From an uncultured Eggerthellaceae bacterium (GTDB lineage: Bacteria > Actinomycetota > Coriobacteriia > Coriobacteriales > Eggerthellaceae): a stretch of DNA of 64,000 nucleotides. The notes below the pieces were generated by a model. The model was not told the origin of the DNA. It searched no databases and worked only from the letters and a program-made list of their open reading frames with translations. Shown here piece by piece: positions 8,524-15,376 of the stretch. The stretch is taken from positions 1 through 64,000 of the forward strand of contig CAKUFS010000009.1 in assembly GCA_934648845.1 (NCBI GenBank), given 5' to 3'. Position 1 is the first letter of the stretch. The number at the start of each line of letters is the position of its first letter. A program made the position numbers and the translations under genes.

Positions 8524-10410
8524 TTAGCACACTTCGCTCAGCACGCCGTCTTCCACATGAAGACGCATGGTGGCAAATTCGCGCGCTTTCGCGCGGTGCG
8601 CCGCAACAAAAACCGTTTTACCAGGTAGCTGCGCTATATTCGCAAGCACCGCAGCTTCGGTGGCGTTATCGAGCGCGCTCGTGACCTCGTCGAGCACCAT
8701 GATAGGCGCGCCCGAACACACCGCGCGCGCAATAGCCAAACGTTGCAACTGACCCTGGGAAAGCCCTTGCCCGTGCTCGCCGACCATCGTATCAAGCCCC
8801 AGCGGAAGCTCTTCCACAAAATCCCACGCGCAAGCTATCTCGCACGCACGTTTCACCTGGTCATCGGTTGCATTAGGGGTCGCAAACGCCACGTTTTCGC
8901 GCACGGTTCCCGCAAACAGGAAGTTATCCTGCGGCACGTAGGCGAACACCCCCGGCGGCACCTGGGAAGCAGTAGCACGCGTGCCGTTGGCAAGCTCGTA
9001 AGTGAAGCCGTCCGCGTCGTACGCGCCCAGTACCAGCTTGAACAGCGTGGACTTTCCCGAGCCGGAAGGGCCTTCAACCACCACAAACGAACCTTTGGGA
9101 ATAAAAGCGTTTTCGCAGGTCAAACCAACGTCCTCGGAAGCTGAACCAACGGCGCGCTTCTCAGCGCCAGCAGTGGCCGCACCAACAGCGCCTTCGCCGT
9201 CGGCATCCGCATCCGCAACCGCGCCCGCGCAACCGCCAGCCGTACTCGCAGCTCCGCCTTCGCCGCCCGCGCAACCGCCGGCAGCATCCGCAGCACCTCC
9301 ATCGGCCGCGACACCCACAACGTCCTCCCCCTCCCCATCGTCGTAGGAAAACGCCAGGTCGCTCATGCGCACGCCCGAAAACCGCTCGTAGAACTCCGCG
9401 GCCGTCCCTGGCAGGCAATCCTGTGCTTGCGGCAAATTTGCGACCTCCATCAGGCGCTCCGCCGAAGCAAGCGACTGATACAGCTGCGGCAACATGCCTG
9501 ACAAGCTGGAAACCGGCGCCTGAATGCGCGCCACCAGCTGCAGCACCGCCATAAGCGTGCCGTAGCTCATGGTGCCGTGCAGCAGCTCGAACGCACACCA
9601 CGTGAGCGCCACAGCGTACAGCGCGTTGAAGAAAAACGAGAAGCTGGCATTGGCGGCAATGGAATACCCGCGGCGACGCATCTGCGCGGCAAAATGATCC
9701 TCTTGCAGCGTATCGGCGCGCGCGCTCGTGGCAGGTTGCGCGCCAAACGAGCGAATGACCAGCTGATGCTCAAGCACCTCCTGCAGAAACACGCGCACGG
9801 CGCCTTCCTTTTCCTGCACGTTTTTATGCAGCGCCTTCAGCCGCCCGCGCAACGTGCGCGCCAGCACAAACGACACCAGCGCCGCCGCCGCGAACAGCGC
9901 CACCATGGGCGGGCTGATCAGCGCCAACACCGCAATGGCGAACACAAGCTGCATGGCCATGGACACAAACCCTGGAATGATGGTTGCCACGCCATTCGAC
10001 ACCACTTGCACGTCGGAGAACATGCGATTGGAAAGCTCGCCGGAATGGAAGCGCAAAATACTGCCGTACTGGGCGGAGAAGATGCTTTCGAGCATCGATT
10101 TGCGCAGCTCAAGGGCGAATCGCGCACGAATACGCTCCTGCATGCTGTTGATAGCCAAGCGCAAAACCAGCTGCGCAACAATAACACCGGCAAGACCCGC
10201 CGCGCTTACCAGCAAGCTATCAACGTTGCCCGCCACGGCTTGGTCGATAACGGCACGACACGCCAACGCGAAGCCCACCAACACCGCCGCTTGCAACGTG
10301 CACAACAGCGATAACGCCACAATGCGACCGTGCTGCGCCCTTGACTGCGCAAACAGCCACGCATATGTAACCTTGTCGCGATTGCGTTCAGCGGACGTGC
10401 GACGGCTCAT
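8524..10410 (-). CDS. ABC transporter, fused permease and ATPase, RiPP-like locus
   Basis: A 628-residue half-transporter of the exporter type. Residues 1-330 form the six-helix permease domain. The ATPase follows with Walker A GPSGSGKST (about 447-455), signature LSQGQ (about 550) and Walker B IMVLDE (about 570). There is no N-terminal C39 peptidase domain, so any leader cleavage must be done by another protein. An Ala/Gly/Asp-rich insert of about 70 residues (roughly 358-430) sits in the loop between the first ATPase strand (DLAFSYDDGE) and the strand before Walker A. Its start codon overlaps the stop of the S26-type peptidase gene, and it is the last gene of the hprK-like, pqqD, S26, ABC operon. 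Export of a modified peptide is the likely role. Confidence 0.92.
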   Translation of the reverse strand: MSRRTSAERNRDKVTYAWLFAQSRAQHGRIVALSLLCTLQAAVLVGFALACRAVIDQAVAGNVDSLLVSAAGLAGVIVAQLVLRLAINSMQERIRARFALELRKSMLESIFSAQYGSILRFHSGELSNRMFSDVQVVSNGVATIIPGFVSMAMQLVFAIAVLALISPPMVALFAAAALVSFVLARTLRGRLKALHKNVQEKEGAVRVFLQEVLEHQLVIRSFGAQPATSARADTLQEDHFAAQMRRRGYSIAANASFSFFFNALYAVALTWCAFELLHGTMSYGTLMAVLQLVARIQAPVSSLSGMLPQLYQSLASAERLMEVANLPQAQDCLPGTAAEFYERFSGVRMSDLAFSYDDGEGEDVVGVAADGGAADAAGGCAGGEGGAASTAGGCAGAVADADADGEGAVGAATAGAEKRAVGSASEDVGLTCENAFIPKGSFVVVEGPSGSGKSTLFKLVLGAYDADGFTYELANGTRATASQVPPGVFAYVPQDNFLFAGTVRENVAFATPNATDDQVKRACEIACAWDFVEELPLGLDTMVGEHGQGLSQGQLQRLAIARAVCSGAPIMVLDEVTSALDNATEAAVLANIAQLPGKTVFVAAHRAKAREFATMRLHVEDGVLSEVC

Positions 10411-11189
10411 CGTTTCCGCCCCGCTTCGCGCTTGGTGTTGCCGGCGCTGCCGCTAGCCGCAGCAACACCATCAACCGCGCCGCCCACCGCCACATCATCT
10501 GTACCTTTGCATTTCCGCAGGCCGCACGCTAAAAGCACCCGTTTTCCCACATGCCTTATCGCAGCGCTTGCGCCCTTGCATACCTTGCGAACGGGAAACA
10601 GCGCCACCCACAGCTTCGAGTACGCATGATACCCGCGCGACGTTTCGCAATCAATGCAATGCCCGTCGCGATAGAAGCCGCTCAGCACTCCCAGCACGTT
10701 TTCGCGCGGAATATACTCCAGCGTCACGCAATTATCTCCGCAGATCACATAGCCTTTTTCGGAGCCGTTTTCGTAATGCCCCACCACGCGATGCAGCACG
10801 TACTTCTCGCCACGGCGATACAGCGCCACGTCGTAGCGACGCAGCTCGCGCGCCGCCGGCACCACCATCATCACGTCGTGACGGTTGCGCAGCATTGGCC
10901 ACATGGAAACGCCCACAGGCGGCCCCAGGTAGAAGCCCTCGGCTGCCAGCACGTCCTCGATCTTGCGCGGCTCGGAGGCAGGGGAAGGGTCCGGTGCAGC
11001 GGAGTCGGCAGGCTCAGGTGCAGCAGGCGTAGCGGGAGAAGGCGCAGGCGCCAACGAACCCGAGCTCGCGCTCGGGCGTGCCGACACCGAAGAGTCCACG
11101 TCTGCAGCAACAGACGCAGCCACGTCCGCGCCTGCCTCATCTGCCAATATGTCCTTTTCTTCCGTCATGAATCCATTGCCGCCAGGCAT
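10407..11189 (-). CDS. S24/S26-type (signal-peptidase-like) serine peptidase
   Basis: A 260-residue protein. Residues 1-75 are low-complexity Ala/Pro/Ser. The catalytic domain starts near residue 78, with nucleophile Ser95 in GVSMWPML, the base region YVLHRVVGH with His133 where bacterial signal peptidases have Lys, and a CGDN box near 150-153. The Ser-His arrangement is that of ER, archaeal and SipW-like signal peptidases. No clear N-terminal membrane helix is visible. It starts 16 bases after pqqD and overlaps the ABC gene by four bases. In this setting it may remove the leader of the modified peptide, which is inference. An alternative start is the Met at residue 8 (11168). Confidence 0.85.
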   Translation of the reverse strand: MPGGNGFMTEEKDILADEAGADVAASVAADVDSSVSARPSASSGSLAPAPSPATPAAPEPADSAAPDPSPASEPRKIEDVLAAEGFYLGPPVGVSMWPMLRNRHDVMMVVPAARELRRYDVALYRRGEKYVLHRVVGHYENGSEKGYVICGDNCVTLEYIPRENVLGVLSGFYRDGHCIDCETSRGYHAYSKLWVALFPVRKVCKGASAAIRHVGKRVLLACGLRKCKGTDDVAVGGAVDGVAAASGSAGNTKREAGRKR

Positions 11190-11204
11190 CCAGCCGCCAA
11201 ACGT

Positions 11205-11471
11205 CTACTCGTCTAGCAAATCGGCGTCACGCAGCTTGCCCAGAAACGCCGCAACATCGGCGCGTGCCCTATCATCTGCAACCGCATATTCCGTAAGCAA
11301 GGCCTGGACCAGCGCATCTTCCGTGGCGTTCGCATTGAGCTGATTCCACAAAAACGCACCTGTCTCGTTCAGGCGAATCATGCAATGACGCTCCCTGCTG
11401 GCCTGGCCCACCGGCACCACCACGTATTGCGTACCCACTTTATTCACGATGAAACCGTCTTTGATTTTCAT
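11205..11471 (-). CDS. PqqD family protein (RiPP recognition element)
   Basis: An 88-residue PqqD-like protein beginning MKIKDGFIVNKVG and containing YVVVPVG and the core LNETGAFLWNQL typical of the family. PqqD proteins form a winged-helix module that binds the leader of a ribosomally made peptide and presents it to modifying enzymes. The start at 11471 is chosen over 11510 because it gives the usual family N-terminus and avoids overlap with the kinase gene, although the Shine-Dalgarno match (GAAAG) is weak. It lies between the kinase-like gene and the peptidase gene, 25 and 15 bases away. Confidence 0.9.
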   Translation of the reverse strand: MKIKDGFIVNKVGTQYVVVPVGQASRERHCMIRLNETGAFLWNQLNANATEDALVQALLTEYAVADDRARADVAAFLGKLRDADLLDE

Positions 11472-11496
11472 GTCACAATCTTTCGTTTCGATGCAA

Positions 11497-12432
11497 TTAT
11501 TCGTTCTCATTATCGCACAGCGTCATTTGAAACGCCGCGTCAAAGGCAGCCCGGGTCGGCGTGCAACGCAGCACGTAAAACGGCACGCAAGTCACCAGCT
11601 TATCCAGCAAATCAAGCTGCCGAACAGCCAAAACAGGATCTTTCGGCAATAGAATCTGATTCATCATGCGATTGATTATTTCGCCGTCGTCTTCCAAACG
11701 CCTCAGGCAGTCCGGCTCACCCGGCTCGCAACGCTCAATAAAGCACACCGCGCGAAGAGACACGCTTGCATTCTGCCCCCAGCTCTCTTTGCCGCAATAC
11801 GGCGTGCCATACGCAAGAAACGCACCCGATGCTCGACCGCCTTTGGCGGTGGTGGCATCAGCAGCATCAGTATCCGCAAGCGAAGCCACAGAACCCGCAC
11901 CCGATGCCCGACAGCCTTCGCTGCCAGTGGCGCCAACGCCTTCGCCGCCAGCTGCCCCACTTGCGCATTCTCCGCTTCGCGCGGCAACGGCAGCTGCACC
12001 AGCATCAACGCCTTCCCTACCACCTTCGCATCGCCACCAACGCAGAAGGGGCTTGTCGCCGTTCACCACCGTCACGCGGTCGCCCAGCGCGTGCATCCAC
12101 TGCGCAACGTGCGTGCTTTTGCCCGTGCCGCTTTTCGCCGCGAACGCGTAGCCACGACCCGCGTACGAGACAACCGCCGCGTGAAACAAGAACGCGTTAT
12201 AGTCCAGCATGCGCGTGCACATCTTGCGATAGAGCGCCAACGATTCGCAATACGCAGGAGAAAAGGCGTCTTCATTGTTGTTTTCGGCTGCGATTTCCTC
12301 AGGCGTAGCTGATACCGAAAAAGCACATTTATCAGGAGAAACGTCAACAATGTAGTCCGCGCACAGCCTTTCGGTGAACGCATAGCGGTTCTCTATGGCA
12401 ACAAGAACCCCGGCTATTTGAACGCAGAACAT
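11497..12432 (-). CDS. HPr-kinase-like P-loop protein of a RiPP-type cluster
   Basis: A 311-residue protein. The ATG at 12432 has AAGGAG upstream; an upstream in-frame start at 12564 has no such signal. Walker A is AAKSGTGKST (about 98-107), followed by VVNGDKPLLRW (about 122-132) and YGTPYCGKE (about 208-216), the pattern of HPr kinase/PEP-carboxykinase-like proteins found beside PqqD. Members of this group in paeninodin-type lasso clusters (ThcoK, PadeK) phosphorylate the precursor peptide. An Ala/Gly-rich insert of about 65 residues (roughly 136-203) splits the conserved core. It is first in the four-gene operon, with a TATAAT box upstream. Confidence 0.85.
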   Translation of the reverse strand: MFCVQIAGVLVAIENRYAFTERLCADYIVDVSPDKCAFSVSATPEEIAAENNNEDAFSPAYCESLALYRKMCTRMLDYNAFLFHAAVVSYAGRGYAFAAKSGTGKSTHVAQWMHALGDRVTVVNGDKPLLRWWRCEGGREGVDAGAAAVAARSGECASGAAGGEGVGATGSEGCRASGAGSVASLADTDAADATTAKGGRASGAFLAYGTPYCGKESWGQNASVSLRAVCFIERCEPGEPDCLRRLEDDGEIINRMMNQILLPKDPVLAVRQLDLLDKLVTCVPFYVLRCTPTRAAFDAAFQMTLCDNENE

Positions 12433-12544
12433 AAACGTTGCTCCTTGAGAAGGCCACGACGAACACAGAGAAGTAGCGGCAACACAACGGCGCGCAAATT
12501 GCACCGTTTTTAGGCATTTTTCGCATCCCGATTGCCATTGCTTT

Positions 12545-12550
12545 ATTATA
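12545..12550 (-). promoter_or_regulatory. Candidate -10 box of the RiPP-like operon
   Basis: A perfect TATAAT on the minus strand in the gap between the divergent kinase-like and nucleotidyltransferase genes. The -35 region is poor (AGTCGG-like), which suggests a need for an activator. Confidence 0.45.
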
Positions 12551-12712
12551 AGCGCATGACACACGCGCGCGACCGACTATCAGGCGCGCAAGCAATTTCC
12601 ACGCACTTCCGCGTGCGTCGCGGCAGGGCAGCGCGCAGGCACGACATGAGCCGCAAGATCTCCGAGCGCTCGAAGCCCCGTGCGCCGCAGTGAAACAACG
12701 AAAGGACGAATT

Positions 12713-14077
12713 TTGGAGCTTTCCGCCGCCGAAGAGTACACGCTCAAGATCATCGCCGCCGAAAGTGCCTTTCAGCAGGCTGCTGGCGAAGGGACCAGAG
12801 ACGCATCCGTGCCTACCCCCGGGCGAGCATCCGGACTCGCAGCCAAGCCCGAGCAAGACCCCGCACCCGCGGCGGCACCTACGTCTGCGCTAGCGCCAGA
12901 AACCGCCTCCGAGTCCGCGCCCGCACTGGCGTCCGCGCCAGCTCCCGCCCTCGCGCTCCCCGAGGGCTTATGGCCCGCCGTGCACGCGGAGCTCGTGGCG
13001 CAATCGGTTGTCGGCTACCCCGCGAACGCCGTTGAATCCCTTGCTCTTTCCTCTTCCGACCAGGCAGAATACCTTGCGCGCGTAGGAAAAAACCTGTCAA
13101 GCTGGTACCGCCTTATGATGACGCAAGACCGTGTGCTTTCCTCGTTTCGCCAGGCAGACATTCCCGTTGTCGTGCTGAAAGGCGCGGCGGCGGCGGTGAA
13201 TTACCCGCAGCCGAACGGGCGCAGCATGGGAGACATTGATCTTATTGTGCCGCCCGAGTACTTTGACCAGGCGTTTTCGCTTTTGGAGCGCCTCGGTTGG
13301 GTAAACGACACGTCGCTTGAGATCAACCCACGTCATGCGGGCTTCAAGAAAACAGACTGCCCCGAAATCGAGCTGCATCGCTTCTTCAGCACCTGCACTA
13401 ACAAGCAGCAAGCGCACTACCTTGACCAGGCTATATATAACGCTATCCCGCGCGCTACCTGGGAAGATGTCGTCGGCTTCACCGTGCCTGTATTGCCGCC
13501 GCTCGAAAACGGACTGGTGCTGCTGGCGCACGTCAACCAGCATTTAGGGTCGGGGCTGGGACTTCGCCAAATTCTGGATTGGCAGATGTTCGTTGCTGCG
13601 CACCTAACCGATAAGCTGTGGGAAACCGGGTTCCAGCACGCCGCGCAGCAAATCGGCATGGAGAAGCTTGCCGTTACTACCACGTGGCTTTGTCGCTCTT
13701 ACCTGGGGCTTCAGACTTCGGCAACGTGGTTCGACCACGCCGATTCGCAACTTGCAAACGACCTGCTGCTCTATATCATGCACAAGGGAAACATGGGGCG
13801 CAAAGTGGAGCGCGGCGCGCAGAACACCCGCACGGTGCTGCACAACTTCCGCAGCCCCGCAGCGCTGGTGCGTTACCTGTACGACGGCGGACGCGTCCAC
13901 TGGGCGCCGGCACGCAAACACGCGTGGCTCGCCCCGGCCGCGTGCCTCTACCAAGTGGGGCACATCGTGCGTAAGGGGCTCGCGCGCAACGTGAAAGTAA
14001 GCGAGCTTGCCAACGATGCCCGCAGCGCGCAAAAGGACGTTGACCTGCTCAAACGCCTTGAGGTCACTAGGATGTAA
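12713..14077 (+). CDS. Nucleotidyltransferase family protein (NTP_transf_5-like)
   Basis: About 454 residues, starting at a TTG (12713) placed six bases after AAAGGA; a GTG at 12680 in the same frame is an alternative. Residues about 25-85 are Ala/Pro-rich filler. The transferase core has VVVLKGAAAAVNYPQPNG and then GRSMGDIDLIV (about 169-179), the GSxxDxD signature of the polymerase-beta-type fold, and LEINPRHAGF / CPEIELHRFF further on, as in uncharacterised nucleotidyltransferases of lasso and related RiPP clusters. It is transcribed away from the kinase-PqqD operon. A role in modifying the same peptide is likely but not proven. Confidence 0.85.
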   Translation: MELSAAEEYTLKIIAAESAFQQAAGEGTRDASVPTPGRASGLAAKPEQDPAPAAAPTSALAPETASESAPALASAPAPALALPEGLWPAVHAELVAQSVVGYPANAVESLALSSSDQAEYLARVGKNLSSWYRLMMTQDRVLSSFRQADIPVVVLKGAAAAVNYPQPNGRSMGDIDLIVPPEYFDQAFSLLERLGWVNDTSLEINPRHAGFKKTDCPEIELHRFFSTCTNKQQAHYLDQAIYNAIPRATWEDVVGFTVPVLPPLENGLVLLAHVNQHLGSGLGLRQILDWQMFVAAHLTDKLWETGFQHAAQQIGMEKLAVTTTWLCRSYLGLQTSATWFDHADSQLANDLLLYIMHKGNMGRKVERGAQNTRTVLHNFRSPAALVRYLYDGGRVHWAPARKHAWLAPAACLYQVGHIVRKGLARNVKVSELANDARSAQKDVDLLKRLEVTRM

Positions 14078-14483
14078 GGTAGCGAAGGCCAGGGGAAGTT
14101 CTTTACGTTGAATAGGACATACCAGTGGTGACTGCAAAATCGACCTTTCAGTGGCTTTTCTGTATCGATTTCAACATTCTTCCGCGAATACAAATCCAGT
14201 TTTTGCGGTTGAACTGTTTAACATAGAGAGCTGCTTTTCCGCTGAATTAATTACTCGATGTGCGCAGGTTTTACCGCGGCTTGCTTGCTCATTGCTGGCG
14301 CGCGCGGGCGTCTCTCCATAGTGCCAGGTCAGAAGAGTGTGGCTTTTTCATCTTCTGAAGCTGAAAAAGCCCGCGCCACCAGGTGCGGGCCTTGCCTTGC
14401 CGATGAGGGAATTGGGTTCTCGGCTGCGCCTGCAGCTACCAGAAGCACGCCGAACCGGAACCTACGTCCCGAACCGATGTGCC
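14078..14483. other. Intergenic stretch between convergent genes
   Basis: About 400 bases that hold only the terminator at 14364-14390 and no credible coding sequence on either strand. The bases from 14090 to 14260 are visibly A+T-richer than the neighbours. Confidence 0.6.
14364..14390 (-). terminator. Rho-independent terminator of the small surface protein gene
   Basis: On the minus strand the stem GCCCGCACC/GGCGCGGGC with a TGGT loop is followed by TTTTT. Confidence 0.85.
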
Positions 14484-15155
14484 TTAGCGGCTTCTCTTTC
14501 GCCATAGCCATAACCAGGCGACGGTACATGCTGCCACAACAACGATGCCCAGAGCCACCCAAGACCAGGCGAAGCTTGCGCCCTGCTCTTGCTCGGTCGA
14601 GCTGTCCAGCAGGGAAACCTGCTCGCTGCCCGACTCAGACGCAGCGTCGGCGGAGTCCGTCGCGTCGCCGCCAGAGTCAGACGCGGCACCGGCACCCGCA
14701 GCGTCGGCACTGCCTGAAGTGGCGAAGCCGTCCGCGTCGACGGTGGCCTCATCGATGCTGGTTGACGAGCCAGAGCCGCCGCCCAAGCCGCTTCCAGTGG
14801 AATTACCTTCGCCGATCGATGTACCACCACCAACAACATTGGACTGGTAGTTCACCGTTATGCCGGCAGCAAAGGCCCCTTCTTCCACGGAAGTGATGGT
14901 ATCCGGCAGGTTTACCTTTTTGACGCTTTCGTTGTGAGCGAACGCACCTGCGGCGATAGTGTTCACGGGAGTGCCAGCAATGCTGGCAGGCACGGTAACT
15001 TCGGCGTCCTTGCCGAAGTAGTCGGTGATGGTGATGGACTCATCTGCGATGGTATAGTTCAGCGCACCCTCGGTGTAGATGGTGTCCGCAAACGCCGGAA
15101 CCGCCACAGCCAGCGCCATGAGCAGCGACAACAGCACGGGGATGAGTTTTTTCAT
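14484..15155 (-). CDS. Small membrane-anchored surface protein with a BspA-type leucine-rich segment
   Basis: A 223-residue protein with a signal peptide (MKKLIPVLLSLLMALAVAV, cut after AFA), a short BspA/LRR_5-like segment (VPASIAGTPVNTIAAGAF, VNLPDTITSVEEGAF) of about two repeats, a Gly/Ser then Ala/Ser/Asp-rich stalk (about 110-180), and a C-terminal membrane helix WVALGIVVVAACTVAWLWLW followed by RKRSR. It is therefore displayed outside and held by its C-terminus. It lies 88 bases after the 36-codon peptide gene on the same strand with a strong hairpin between them. It could be a partner of the giant secreted protein upstream, or an unrelated surface protein. Confidence 0.82.
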   Translation of the reverse strand: MKKLIPVLLSLLMALAVAVPAFADTIYTEGALNYTIADESITITDYFGKDAEVTVPASIAGTPVNTIAAGAFAHNESVKKVNLPDTITSVEEGAFAAGITVNYQSNVVGGGTSIGEGNSTGSGLGGGSGSSTSIDEATVDADGFATSGSADAAGAGAASDSGGDATDSADAASESGSEQVSLLDSSTEQEQGASFAWSWVALGIVVVAACTVAWLWLWRKRSR

Positions 15156-15178
15156 AAGTCGCTCCCTTGATTTAAGCG

Positions 15179-15210
15179 CAGGGGCGTAGCCCGTGCGGGC
15201 TACGCCCCTG
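15179..15210. terminator. Strong 15-bp hairpin after the peptide gene
   Basis: CAGGGGCGTAGCCCG (15179-15193) pairs perfectly with CGGGCTACGCCCCTG (15196-15210). On the minus strand, the direction of the genes, no T-run follows. On the plus strand TTTT follows. It may lower readthrough from the peptide gene into the surface-protein gene or stabilise the peptide mRNA. Confidence 0.55.
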
Positions 15211-15242
15211 TTTTAGGTTAGGGTTGGAGATGAGCGGGCAAT

Positions 15243-15353
15243 TTAATCGTCGCCGCCAACAGTGCCAGAATCAATTTCGCCACTGGCGAGGACGTCTTCG
15301 TCGGCGATCAGAATGACCAACATCTCTGGAGATTCATACTGCTTCTTATCCAT
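15243..15353 (-). CDS. 36-residue putative RiPP precursor peptide
   Basis: A short gene with an excellent AGGAGG 9 bases before its ATG. The product begins MDKKQYESPE, continues with a hydrophobic stretch MLVILIA, then DEDVLASGEI, and ends in a small Gly/Ser/Thr/Asp-rich tail. The layout (basic start, YExPE, hydrophobic patch, acidic DVLASG, then a short polar core) is that of small leader-core peptides found beside PqqD/HPr-kinase-like clusters in gut Firmicutes and Actinobacteria. The tail offers one Ser and one Thr as possible phosphorylation or nucleotidylation sites. It starts 24 bases after the giant protein gene and lies about 2.8 kb from the kinase-PqqD operon. That it is the substrate of that operon is inference. 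Confidence 0.78.
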   Translation of the reverse strand: MDKKQYESPEMLVILIADEDVLASGEIDSGTVGGDD

Positions 15354-15376
15354 AAGTTTTTGCCTCCTTTACTTGG

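Noticed and set aside
8524..12432. Cluster considered a standard lasso-peptide cluster
   Set aside because: No asparagine-synthetase-like cyclase and no transglutaminase-like leader peptidase are present within the window.
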